Part shown: in pieces, positions 43,625-52,890 of the stretch
Layout of the letters: each line of letters starts with the position of its first letter
Numbering within the stretch: position 1 is the first letter of the stretch
Assembly: GCF_014356525.2 (NCBI RefSeq)
Contig: NC_052507.1
Span: 55,127,347-55,191,346 of the forward strand
Origin: Nilaparvata lugens
Taxonomy: Eukaryota; Arthropoda; Insecta; Hemiptera; Delphacidae
DNA length: 64,000 bases
Direction: 5' to 3'
Notes under the pieces: generated by a model
The model's input: only the letters and a program-made list of their open reading frames with translations
The model's database searches: none
Told to the model about the DNA's origin: nothing
Translations under genes and position numbers: made by a program

Positions 43625-45141
43625 CCTTTTTTTCGGTTATCGGGTTTAACAACAGATGCTTGGGCACGCCAAGGTGTGTGGCTTTCTTCTATGATGCCAT
43701 CTTCCAGTAATTGTTGAATTTCATTGGAAATGAAATCTTCATCATATTTTGATAATTTGCGAGATTTGGTTGTAATTGGTTGACAATTGGGTTTTAGATG
43801 TTGAAAAAGGGAGCAAGGAGGAATTTTTGCTTGAGTTATTCCGCAAATAGTAAGAGGTGGCTTATTACCTCCAAATGGTATTTCTATACTGGAGAAATTG
43901 TTCATAAATTCGTGCCCAAGAATAATATTTTCACAGAGGTTTTGCATAAGCATTAAGGTTGTATTTGTATAACTTTCTCCCTGAACTGTTAAATTCACGT
44001 TAACTTTGCCTCGGATTTGTGGTGTGAAGCGTTTTGAGCCTAAAGTTACTTTTCCTATCTCTGGTATAACTTCTAAATTCAGTTTTTTTGCATAGGTATC
44101 GTCAATAAAGTTGCCAGTTGCTCCAGTATCGATCAGTGCTTGACTTTCAGTTCCGTTTATGGTAATAGGAATAATAACCTTTGAAAGACATTTTTCGGCT
44201 TGGACTGAAGGTGTTAGTAATATAGAATTACTAAACTCTCTTTTTTTCTCTAATACGGAAGATTTTGAGTTACATACCCGAGCAAAGTGTCCCTTCTTAC
44301 CACACTTCTTGCAGAATTCGTTTTTAGCTGGGCAAAATAGTCGAGAATGTTTTTTGTTGCCACAAAAAAAGCATGCTTGTCCACTAATACTAACAGCTGA
44401 TAATGAGGAGTCTGAAGTGTCTTTTTGATTAGGAATTAGATTTGATGCATTTTCTGTATCTTTGCAAGCATTAAGCATAAATGGAGGATTAGATTCATTG
44501 TAGCATTGTGATTGATCTTTTGCAGACTCAAAAGCTCTTGCACGATTTAGAGTTTCATGCAAAGACATATCTGGGCTTTCTAAAATTCGTTGGCGGATTT
44601 CGGATGAATATAAACCTGCAATCAATGCTTCTTTTATGTGCTCCTCTCGATTCTCTGTAGCAGAGATCGCTGTAAAATTACATTCTAGGCTGAGTTCTTT
44701 CAGTTTTAGGAAAAAATTATCGATGGACTCACTTTGTTTTTGCTTTCTTATAGAGAGAAGGTACCTTGTAAAGATTTCGCTTTTCTTCTTGATAAATATG
44801 CCTTCAAGGATGGAGATACTTTCCTCGAATGTAGTACAATCTATTATCAATTTGTAATTTTCAGCTGACAGCAAGGTAACTAGGATATCCAATTTCGTAT
44901 CTTCAGTGTAATAGTTTCCTTTCAAGTAGGCATCCAGCATTCTTTTCCAGTGTCTCCATTCCATTGGTGCACTAGGAGAATCTGGATCCACAGTTAGACA
45001 TTTTGGTTTGAGAATTTTCCCAATTAATTCCGAGTTGAAAGATGTATCAACGGGTTCATTTCGAGATAATTCGGTAGGCTTATCCTGATTCCGTGATGGA
45101 GATTCAACATTATTTCGATCCCGGGTTTTCCTCTTTGGCAT
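43615..45141 (-). CDS. Gag-protease-RT N-terminus of Ty3/gypsy element
   Basis: A 508-codon frame starting at the first ATG after the 5' LTR. Residues 1-60 are basic and Ser-rich. The capsid-like region follows (MEWRHWKRMLDAYL ... SIDNFFLKLKELSLECNF ... LIAGLYSSEIRQRI). Two CCHC zinc knuckles come next, both CX2CX4HX4C (CFFCGNKKHSRLFC and CKKCGKKGHFARVC). Then the aspartic protease with ALIDTGATGNFI (DTG active site) and IILGHEFM, and the start of RT (QQLLEDGIIEESHTPW). It ends prematurely at a stop after VVKPDNRKKGWS because of a one-base shift in an A7 run (plus-strand T run 43627-43633). Gag, protease and RT share one frame, with no gag stop. Confidence 0.92.
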   Translation of the reverse strand: MPKRKTRDRNNVESPSRNQDKPTELSRNEPVDTSFNSELIGKILKPKCLTVDPDSPSAPMEWRHWKRMLDAYLKGNYYTEDTKLDILVTLLSAENYKLIIDCTTFEESISILEGIFIKKKSEIFTRYLLSIRKQKQSESIDNFFLKLKELSLECNFTAISATENREEHIKEALIAGLYSSEIRQRILESPDMSLHETLNRARAFESAKDQSQCYNESNPPFMLNACKDTENASNLIPNQKDTSDSSLSAVSISGQACFFCGNKKHSRLFCPAKNEFCKKCGKKGHFARVCNSKSSVLEKKREFSNSILLTPSVQAEKCLSKVIIPITINGTESQALIDTGATGNFIDDTYAKKLNLEVIPEIGKVTLGSKRFTPQIRGKVNVNLTVQGESYTNTTLMLMQNLCENIILGHEFMNNFSSIEIPFGGNKPPLTICGITQAKIPPCSLFQHLKPNCQPITTKSRKLSKYDEDFISNEIQQLLEDGIIEESHTPWRAQASVVKPDNRKKGWS

Positions 45142-45175
45142 TTTGATTACCGGTACTTATTTTAGTCAATAAAAT
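45142..45175 (-). promoter_or_regulatory. Self-complementary primer site just inside 5' LTR
   Basis: On the minus strand the LTR's terminal CA is followed by one A, then TTTTATTGACTAAAATAA (45174-45157). This is a perfect 18-nt complement of TTATTTTAGTCAATAAAA inside the LTR (45232-45215). The LTR segment follows a TCAGTT initiator, so it would be nucleotides 4-21 of the transcript. No TGG or other tRNA 3'-end complement is present. Confidence 0.8.
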
Positions 45176-45310
45176 TGTAATAAATAGAGACCATTGAAGA
45201 GCTATAATAATGGCTTTTATTGACTAAAATAAACTGAGATAAAATAACAAACTTTCTGATGATTTAGAATAATTCAAACAACTGATTTATGACATATGAT
45301 TATCATATCA
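45176..45310 (-). repeat. 5' LTR, 135 bp
   Basis: Differs from the 3' LTR at 4 of 135 positions. Contains the predicted start site (A at 45235 within TCAGTT) and AATAAA. Confidence 0.95.
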
Positions 45311-45315
45311 GAATG
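45311..45315. repeat. Target-site duplication, right (GAATG)
   Basis: Second copy of the duplication at 42008-42012. Confidence 0.9.
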
Positions 45316-45669
45316 TGAATCAACCTGTTATGGATTTCTATAAAATATAACAGTTCTTTCATTATTGTACTGTTCTTGTCAACTTGTAAGCTTGTAGAGC
45401 CGCTTTATAGTGGTGTGTGTAATTTACTGATATGATCAATAATGAATAAAACTATTTTTATGAATTTGCTTCACCAATAATTAGGAGATTTTTCGAAAAT
45501 GCAACAAACATTTTTACAAAACATAAAACGAATAAAGAAACATAGTTGATTTGTACAGTATTTTGGAATTTTACCACAATTTTATTATTCGAAATGAATT
45601 TTGATAAATTGTCAAGATGGAAAGATGGAGTCGTGTTTCATTTTGAGGTTTAGAAACTACTACAGTTAA
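45316..45669. other. Gene-free AT-rich DNA
   Basis: Nothing supported. Confidence 0.35.
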
Positions 45670-45674
45670 TATAT

Positions 45675-45715
<41 letters not shown>
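45670..45715. repeat. AT microsatellite
   Basis: (AT)n of about 46 bp immediately left of the foldback element at 45716. Confidence 0.9.
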
Positions 45716-45719
<4 letters not shown>

Positions 45720-46037
45720 TGTGACACATGCCGACACAACGTGGGGAATTAAACACTGAGAAACAGTACTCATGGTTCATGATTATGATTTTGGTTTTTT
45801 GTTTAATGACTCCAAGTTATAATTATCCATTTTTGGTGTATATATATATATATATCATTAAACTGAAGTACATAAAAGAAGCAAAATATAACACTATAAA
45901 GCTCTGGAGGGCACACCAAAAATGGATAATTATAAACTTGGAGTCATTAAACAAAAAACCAAAATCATAATCATGAACCATGAGTACTGTTTCTCAGTGT
46001 TTAATTCCCCACGTTGTGTCGGCATGTGTCACATACT
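45716..46037. mobile_element. Foldback MITE, ~124-bp arms
   Basis: Left arm 45716-45839 (AGTATGTGACACATGCCGAC ...) and right arm 45913-46037 are inverted copies with essentially one single-base indel. The 73-bp centre includes a TA-repeat. No coding. The arms are far more alike than those of other MITEs here, implying recent formation or gene conversion. Confidence 0.88.
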
Positions 46038-46177
46038 GCTCCGTGGAGGGGCATGAATATGCACTAAATGAATTATAGTAATCGGGGTAATTGAATTAAA
46101 AAAACCAAATAAACAGTTGGAAAATTTGAGGTTAGGAAACTGTGCTTCGTAGTTATAGGTTGGGTTGATTTTCATCT

Positions 46178-46503
46178 GTCTTGCCCTTAGACCAGTTATA
46201 GAATAGACACGCTAGGAAGTCTAGCCTCTGAAGCCAACATCTACTGCAAAATCCACCCACCTTGACGTCACAACCAAGCTAACAACAATGCATTGTTCAA
46301 CAACAATGTAAGTTAAACACCACAAACACTTACACAACAAACTCAAAAAAGTTTTCTATAATTATTTCTTTACGATGCGTGACGTCACTGCTGTGACGTC
46401 AAGATGGGTGGATTTGGCTGTAGATGTTGGCTTCGTCGACTTTCAGTAGGGTATGAATATACAATGAGCCGTGTCTATTCTATAACTGGTCTAAGGTCTT
46501 GCC
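46178..46503. mobile_element. MITE with 25-bp TIRs and 8-bp target duplication
   Basis: GTCTTGCC is duplicated at 46178-46185 and 46496-46503. TIRs CTTAGACCAGTTATAGAATA (25 bp in total) lie at 46186 and 46495. A second inverted pair (CCAACATCTAC, ATCCACCCA, TTGACGTCA) lies further in. An 8-bp duplication points to hAT- or Merlin-type transposition. No transposase. Confidence 0.9.
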
Positions 46504-46580
46504 AAAGGATGGATGGCACTGAGCTCCGAGGATCTAGGTAGAGTGAACGGTATATAGACAAGATTGATTTGAAAAAGTAA

Positions 46581-47081
46581 TTAGCTAAATTGATAGGTTG
46601 GCGATCTACAAAGGTAGCCGAAGTAGGGACTGTAAATTTCTAAATTAACACTGTAGGTGGGAATGTGGTAAATTAAAATCAAATCCAATTCAGTAATAAA
46701 ATGCAGTTCAGTTTTAATCTGCCTATTATGATCAATGCTGTCGCTAGGATTAGACAGAGATTCAAACTTCTCAGTGAGTTCACTCTCCAAATAATAACCA
46801 GTATACTTAGATTCTAGTACCTGTGTTACAGTTGGAAGAGATATTAGAACGCACAAGACAACAGACAAAATGGCAAATCCATGCGAACCGGGTCTCTGAT
46901 AAATACTATAGGTTATAATATTGCAAAGTGCCAAACCAAAATAGTAAATACTTCGAGTACCGAGTTTAATTATGATGCTGTCTATGCAACCTTTTACCTC
47001 TCCTTGTGGCATTAACTGGTTGTTAATGCTGGATCCAATACACCTCGATGCGGTAGGTTGATGGCAGTCGACCTTACTTGA
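46581..47081 (-). CDS. Unidentified open frame, possible membrane-protein exon(s)
   Basis: Open for about 166 codons, long for this AT-rich DNA. From the 5' side it reads VDCHQPTASRCIGSSINNQL, VKGCIDSIIIKLG, a hydrophobic segment IYYFGLALCNIITYSIY, a second one FAILSVVLCVLISLPTV, then a charged stretch (ESELTEKFESLSNPSDSIDH). The Cys spacing and the GC-then-membrane-helix layout recall the end of a tetraspanin second extracellular loop and TM4, but no CCG motif is present and the second helix does not fit. A donor-like ACACAG|GTACTAG lies at about 46836. It could be one or two host exons, or chance. Unrecognised. Confidence 0.3.
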   Translation of the reverse strand, partial: SSKVDCHQPTASRCIGSSINNQLMPQGEVKGCIDSIIIKLGTRSIYYFGLALCNIITYSIYQRPGSHGFAILSVVLCVLISLPTVTQVLESKYTGYYLESELTEKFESLSNPSDSIDHNRQIKTELHFITELDLILIYHIPTYSVNLEIYSPYFGYLCRSPTYQFS

Positions 47082-47463
47082 TTAGGGAGGATATATCCAA
47101 TAAAATGTTTTATTATTTGATATGAATATCGACTACCATCTACCACCAGAAGAAATAATGTTCTTGAATGAAACTACACAAAAAGTGAAATAATGTTCTA
47201 ATAATGAGTATGATACTCAATAATATCTGACTACTGTAAAGCAGGTCGTGTCTTGCACGATCGATATGTGTCAGTTGAGAAAGAACGAACTTGGAGGTGT
47301 AATGAAATAAATCCAGAGCAGTAAAAAGATAATATAAATATATTGTGGAAAAGATTCTCAAATAGCAAAAGATTGAATAGACAGATGAACAGATTATACA
47401 AAATATAGTTTCCAACTGATAATGAGTGAATATTAAATGATAGCAAATTTGAATCTTCAAATG
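47082..47463. other. Gene-free AT-rich DNA
   Basis: Overlapping minus-strand frames are Leu/Ile/Phe-rich without motifs. Confidence 0.4.
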
Positions 47464-47758
47464 ATTCAAGATTCAAGATTCAAGATTTTTTATTCGCCAT
47501 TAAGTACAGTACAAGTTTATCTTATACTAGCGTACAATAGGACGTAGTCACTAATCTAATTAAGACTTATATTACAGTCGAGTCAAGAAGAATTAATTAA
47601 AATGAGCATATTATTCAATAAGCTGTCAAATAGTCATAAACATTAAGTATGCAAGAAACATAATTAACATGTATGCATGTTGAAATATAAATTACAAACA
47701 TAAAAACATACTTAAAGTATAAATCAGAAAACATCTATTAAAAACTATTGCTGATACA

Positions 47759-48128
47759 TCAACCATACCGGTACGTCAAACATCTCAAGTCATGGGCGAG
47801 AAATTCTTCAATTGAATAAAATGCTTGTTTTTTCAGCCAGTATGATACAGTAAGCGCAAATACTTTATATGGCAGGTTCCTGATTGATTGAGGTAGTTTA
47901 TTGAACAAAATATATTGCTGATACTTGTGACTTCTGTGTGACTTGTGTAGCCTGATACTTGGAGTTACTAGGTTTTCTCGGTGTCTGGTCTGATACTCAT
48001 GTTGATGGCTATGTCTATGGAAAAATTTCATATTTTTTTTACATATATTAAATTGACATAGATATACATAGATGGAAGGGTCATTATATTCAAATCTATG
48101 AAGCTGTTCCTACATGTTTCCTGACTCT
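47759..48128 (-). pseudogene. Second LINE, protein C-terminus, two frames
   Basis: Continues the RT protein after a one-base shift. In the middle frame: MAKRAIRCIAGLKSQ, TCRNSFIDLNIMTLPS and YVNLIYVKK. Then a second one-base shift in an A8 run (plus T run 48033-48040) leads into MKFFHRHSHQHEYQTRHREN ... KLPQSIRNLP ... KQAFYSIEEFL, ending at 47759. The AFYS-EFL ending matches that of the 8.5-kb LINE (AFYSVQEFL), placing both in one clade. Confidence 0.8.
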
Positions 48129-49010
48129 TCAAACCAGCAATACAACGAATAGCTCTTTTTGCCATACAAATGCTTTTTTCACCTCACTACTATTACCCCA
48201 AAGTCTAAGACCATAGTTTAGTTGCGAGTGGAACAAACCATAATAAGTAAGAATCAAAGTATCACAACTAACGCAGGATTTTAGTTTTCTTAAGAGAAAA
48301 ATGACTCTTGATAGCTTTTTGCATAAGTGCTCAATGTGACTACACCAGCTTAATTTACTATCCAATACAATGCCTAATAGTTTGACAGGTTTCATACATG
48401 TTTGGTGGATATCGCTTAAGTTATTTCTAAGTGTGAAAATTATATTTTCTGTCTTTCCCTCATTGAGAACCATGCAATTCGCACTATACCACTCTTTACA
48501 ACTTGCAATTGATGCATCTAAACTGTCCACCACATTGTCTACACTCTTGTTGGCACTAAGAATGGTGGTGTCATCAGCATATAGCACAGAAAAACAAGGT
48601 ACATTATCATTAAAATCATTAACAAAGACCAAAAACAGAAAAGGTCCAAGGACTGAACCTTGCGGCACTCCAGCCAATACTTTCTTTGCTTCAGATCCTT
48701 CATCATTAAGTTTAACAATTTGATATCTATTGCTAAGGTAGTCTTCGATCAATTTAAGCTCTTTGTTTCTGACCCCATAGTATTCAAGCTTCCTACAGAG
48801 AATATTATGTGGTATAATGTCGAAAGCCTTACTCAAGTCTAGCATTTTCCCCCCTACAACCATTCTCTTTTCAAACTCATCCAGGATGAAGTTGACTAGT
48901 TTTTCAACGGCCATTGCAGTTGAACAGTCAGGTCTGAAACCAAATTGGTTTACATTCAGCAATTTGTTGATTGAGAAGTATTTGTACATTTGATTCGTAC
49001 AATGATAGAT
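48129..49010 (-). pseudogene. Second LINE, reverse transcriptase
   Basis: Contains FGFRPDCSTAMAV, GKMLDLSKAFDIIPH (motif A), LAGVPQGSVLGPFLFLVFVN (motif B), LYADDTTIL (motif C, both Asp present), VKLLGIVLDSKLSWCSHIEH and LNYGLRLWGNSSEVKK. The open frame extends to 49091, but residues before QMYKYF do not align to RT. It leaves frame at an A5 run near 48158, after FVWQK. Confidence 0.88.
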
Positions 49011-50077
49011 ACTGTATGAAAATTTAATAATTTCTAATTGATTAAATTGAGATGGGTGATAGCCCTTGGAAAGGGTCATAAGACATACCAAATTAGATAG
49101 GCCGAGTAGGTTAATACAAAATTATAATTAAAAAATAGAGTAAATGAATAGATAAAAATATTTCAGGGTTGGGTTTCGCCTAAGGAAATAGACCTTTCGG
49201 CTAAGTACAGCGTGAATATTAAAATTGACTTATTGAAATAAAAATCATTTATGATAACTTGATACCCTTAAATCTATAGTCATGACTTTTCCCAAATTGA
49301 CAAATTTACACGCTGTATAATTTTCGTAGATTAGCGTGGATCCCCTTTTATATGTTCGAACAACTTACGCAGACTTTTGTTTCCATTTTTGTATTCGAAA
49401 TATATTCGGCTGTAGAATATATCGTTCTAGATCCTTCACGTATGGTGAAAACGTCGAACAGACCTCACTATTATAATTTTAGGGTTTATTTAAATGAAAT
49501 CGCAAAAATTAATATCACAGATTATTATAGAAACTTTAGAACAACTTTTAAAACAGAAAGAACAAAGATTAAAATACATTAAAACAGGAATTAAAGCTTT
49601 TAAAAAATTAAGTATGTGGACCAGGTCTGTATCCCACTGGTGATTTCCGAAAAATGGCCACGAGTCCTCTTCTTCTAATTTTCACCTGAGCTTTTTCTTA
49701 GAAATAAATCTCGCCAAATTCACATACTAATTCGGGATTGGTCAGATCCTGTGACGTAACCAATACGCCAAATGGGTGGTGGGAATGTATCCAACTTTAA
49801 AGCTTTTAAATGAGTGAAATTCTTTATTGTAAGTTGTTCTAAATTATTATTAGGTTCCATAAAAATATAAAATAAATAATATAATTTCATCCATTACGAT
49901 ATACATTTGTTAAATAACGAAATAGGTTTAACTATTCAAAAGAACTTGTGCTGGCGCTAATTTTGTGAACTTTGAAAGTACCTAGCCAATGATTTGTAGA
50001 ACATAGACGTAATTTTATAAAATAAAGTAGAATTATGAATATATATAACAATACACATGCTTGTAATGATAATAATA

Positions 50078-50081
<4 letters not shown>
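49011..50081. other. Gene-free AT-rich DNA
   Basis: 49620-49795 is somewhat less AT-rich (CCACTGGTGATTTCCG, GGATTGGTCAGATCCTGTGA); probably a repeat fragment, unidentified. Confidence 0.35.

Positions 50082-50138
<57 letters not shown>
50082..50138. repeat. AT microsatellite
   Basis: (AT)n of about 57 bp. Confidence 0.95.
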
Positions 50139-50139
<1 letters not shown>

Positions 50140-51043
50140 TTTGTTTACATTGTTTTTATGTGTTGGAATGTCAATCCCCAATCGCTACATATAAACTAAC
50201 ACGTATTACGTCTCTATAATAAATATAACTTCATGACAGCTCATAAATAAATATTTAGGCCCATTCGGCATAGAAATTACAATATGAACGGTGAATAAAT
50301 TACTATTATATCGTTGTTACGAACAATAAACTGCCTTCTCAATTGGCTAGTTGTTGACAAGTTAGCTTTGGTCTGTTTAAGGTTATGTATTGATTCAATT
50401 CTAACCTCCAAATATTGAATTACCGATCAAAACAATAAACATCACAAATACATATGGTATTTTAGTTAATAAGTTTCTGAAAGATATATAATTACTGATT
50501 TATTAGTTTCAGCCTTTATAGGTCAGATAACTGTCGTTTATCTGCCTTAGATAAGATTGTGATTCTTTCCCGGTGAATTTATTTTGCTCGCATAACGGTC
50601 TATAAATAATCTAATTTATAATTTAGGGGCTGTACAATCATTGGGTACATCACATGCTCCATTATGAATAATAATGCCTCTTGTTTTATAATTTTGTGAT
50701 GTTCCTATAAATGCTTGATCGTGGAACAAACTAAGTTGGCTTATCACTTTTCCAATAAATAGTCTAAATGGATGACAACCAAGCTGTTTCATCCATCACG
50801 GATATCCAACACAATATCATGCTCACTATTATACAGATTATTGCCAGATCAGACAATATTTTAGTTTAAGGTACGGCGGGTTCAAGCTAACATTGTAGCT
50901 TATTATAATTCAGTATAAATATGAGACACGTCAAGCTTATATAATTCTGACAGTATTCGAGTGAGTATTTTTAGAAAATTTTGGAACTAATAATTTTAAA
51001 AGGTTTTTCAAGTCTGGTTGAAGCTGGATTCATTCAACTGTAC
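50139..51043. other. No gene; possible regulatory sites
   Basis: GATA-type motifs cluster at 50525-50555 (AGATAAC, TTATCTG, AGATAAG), and TATAAATA occurs at 50914-50921 with a GTGAGT about 45 bp downstream. Suggestive only. Confidence 0.25.
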
Positions 51044-51228
51044 TGATTTACTGGGACACTTTTATCGTTTGATAATCAGAATATACCGTTGAGTGTAAAC
51101 CGCTCTTTCACTAAAGAGCACTCAATGAAAAAGATACCAAATGAATAAGAGGAGTAGATAATATATTATTTTAGACATAATAAATATATTCCCTTTTATA
51201 TCTCATGATTTACTGGGACACTTTTATC
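51044..51228. repeat. Direct repeat of 23 bp, 162 bp apart
   Basis: TGATTTACTGGGACACTTTT plus ATC occurs identically at 51044-51066 and 51206-51228. Flanks are weakly similar, suggesting an old tandem duplication. Confidence 0.7.
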
Positions 51229-51625
51229 TCATAATCGTCATAATGGACAGTGTACAACTCTTTTTCTGTTCAAAAATGAAAAATTCAAGTTGGAAGTACA
51301 TTATTAAAACAAGAAGCTAAGTTATATTTCAGATCGATGTCAGTTTTTTTTCAGTAATGTTGTATATCATATTTAATTTATTTCTAGTTAGCTATGTCAT
51401 AATGTCTGATCCAATTTGTTCCCTTTGAATTACATAGTGACACTTTTACTGTATAGTAAATTATATGCAATAAACTGCTCCCCAAATCCCATTCACAAAC
51501 AATATATCACCCCGTTCATCACCATCACATTCATTTATCAGAGGCACCAGGTGCCAACAGCACTAGGAATACCCCGAAATGCCCCCCTCTCGCAAACAAT
51601 CAACCCTTGTTAGAAGGCTAACAAC
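51229..51625. other. Gene-free DNA
   Basis: Nothing supported. Confidence 0.35.
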
Positions 51626-51890
51626 GACAATCGTGCCCTTTTTTAAATTTCCCGCTCCGGAAAATCATTCCGACGCGAGAGCCACCACACGTCCGGACAC
51701 CAAATCAACATTCCTCGCCCCGGATATCTCGCGATTAGTAGATTTTCCCGGCTTTCCCGTTTGAATTTTCATCATCGGACGCTGCAAACGTCGAAAAGCG
51801 GGAAATAATTTATTCGAAACGGCTCGCGAAACGTTTGGCGTCGGTAATTTATTAAATTTGACGCCGCACGGTGGATGAGATGGTCACGTG
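51626..51890. promoter_or_regulatory. CpG-rich candidate regulatory block
   Basis: Many CpGs (CGACGCGAGAGCC, CGGCTCGCGAAACG) are mixed with homeodomain-type sites (GTAATTTATTAAATT, ATAATTTATTCG) and an E-box CACGTG. No frame or repeat explains it. Composition like insect developmental enhancers; inference only. Confidence 0.35.
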
Positions 51891-52640
51891 ATAGCCCTCT
51901 CAAAACAGAGGTTTCCACCCCCTTTCCTTCTTCCCCTTCCTCTTTCTCACCCCGCTCGCCTAATTCATCTTTTTCCACTTATACTTTTTGACTTATCCTA
52001 TTTATTATTCTTCTTCTTCCTCAACTTGTACCTCTTTTTTTTACCTCTCCGTTGCAGTATTTTTTCTTCTTTTTCACCACTTCTTCTTTTCCATCACCTC
52101 TGCCTATCTACTTTTCCTCCTCTTCTCATTCTCCATCCCTCATTATTCCCTTAACTCACTTTCACCAATCAAAATCGCTTTCGTGTTTTTTCCGTCAATT
52201 CTCTATCTCAATTTTTCAGATTCCCAGCTTTTCTTCCCAAATCCATATGATTGTTCCCCTTCGCATTCATAATATTCCACTCCTCCCCTTTCTGTTTGGA
52301 TCGGTTCCACTTCAAGATTTTCTTCGTTATATTATTTCTCTTTCATTCCCTTTCTACTTGTACTCTTCCTCCTTTTTTTGAGAGCATCATCTTCTGCTCC
52401 TCCTTCAATCACATTTCTTTCTCTCTCTACCACAACCTCCCACTTATTTTTTTCTGCTGACCATTCTTCTCTTTTTTCTTGTGTTAGGCAATCATCATAA
52501 TTTTTCTCTTCAAAATGTTATGCTTCTTCCTCATCTTCACCTTCTTCTCTCTCTGTTTATCAATTATTCTTCATTATTTTTCACTATGTTTCATTGGTCC
52601 ACTGTTTCAACTTTTTTCCCTGTAAACTGATCAAAGAATA
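51891..52640. repeat. Polypyrimidine tract, about 700 bp
   Basis: The plus strand is strongly C/T-rich. Long overlapping Phe/Ser/Leu frames are low-complexity artefacts. Confidence 0.85.
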
Positions 52641-52674
52641 TAAATTCCTAATAATTATTATAGGGAATTTTCCT

Positions 52675-52890
52675 ATGAATAAAATGTGTGAGCTCTACCA
52701 CCTTCGAATGAAAAAGGCAGCCAACGAAGTCCTCTCCCCTCCCACGCAATACGGTCCGAAATAATAGAACGGATATAATGGTGATGGTGAGGGGTTGGAC
52801 GAACAACTCCCGCCAGGCAGAAATAATTACAAATCCTATTTCCGTATTAAACGAATTTAATTTTGGCGCCGAGATATGCATCGATGGGCA
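52675..52890. promoter_or_regulatory. Second candidate regulatory block
   Basis: GC-richer DNA with AATAATTACAAAT, GAATTTAATTTTGG, ATCGATGGGCAATAAATTAG and CAGGCAG, in the same style as 51626-51890. No coding. Confidence 0.3.

Larger units (their letters stand above)
42013..45310 (-). mobile_element. Ty3/gypsy LTR retrotransposon, 3.3 kb, defective
   Basis: Intact ends: two 135-bp LTRs (TG...CA on each strand) differing at 4 positions, flanked by a 5-bp GAATG duplication. Minus-strand order is gag, protease, reverse transcriptase, RNase H remnant, integrase: the Ty3/gypsy order. There is no env. Coding is broken by a frameshift in an A run early in RT, a large internal deletion from the end of the RT palm into the end of RNase H, and a frameshift near the integrase C-terminus. 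The leader is extremely short: 5' LTR, one base, an 18-nt self-complementary site, 15 bases, start codon. The 3' polypurine tract is CACTGGGAGGGAAGAA (42163-42148). Confidence 0.95.
47464..49010 (-). mobile_element. Second 5'-truncated LINE with ATTCAAG tail
   Basis: The minus-strand 3' terminus has AATAAA (47494-47489) followed by three TCTTGAA-type units (plus strand ATTCAAG repeat 47464-47485). Upstream is about 290 bp of 3'UTR, then RT. The body begins mid-RT near 49010, where RT similarity starts abruptly (QMYKYFSINKLL), so it is 5'-truncated. Confidence 0.85.

Noticed and set aside
42013..45310. Endogenous retrovirus with envelope
   Set aside because: No reading frame or room for an envelope gene between integrase and the 3' LTR; the element is a gag-pol LTR retrotransposon only.
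50880..50966. TATAAATA followed by GTGAGT as a first exon
   Set aside because: The exon would be about 10-20 nt from a plausible start; too short to trust.
52052..52381. 109-codon plus-strand frame
   Set aside because: Lies in the ~700-bp polypyrimidine tract; three frames are open at once for the same reason.
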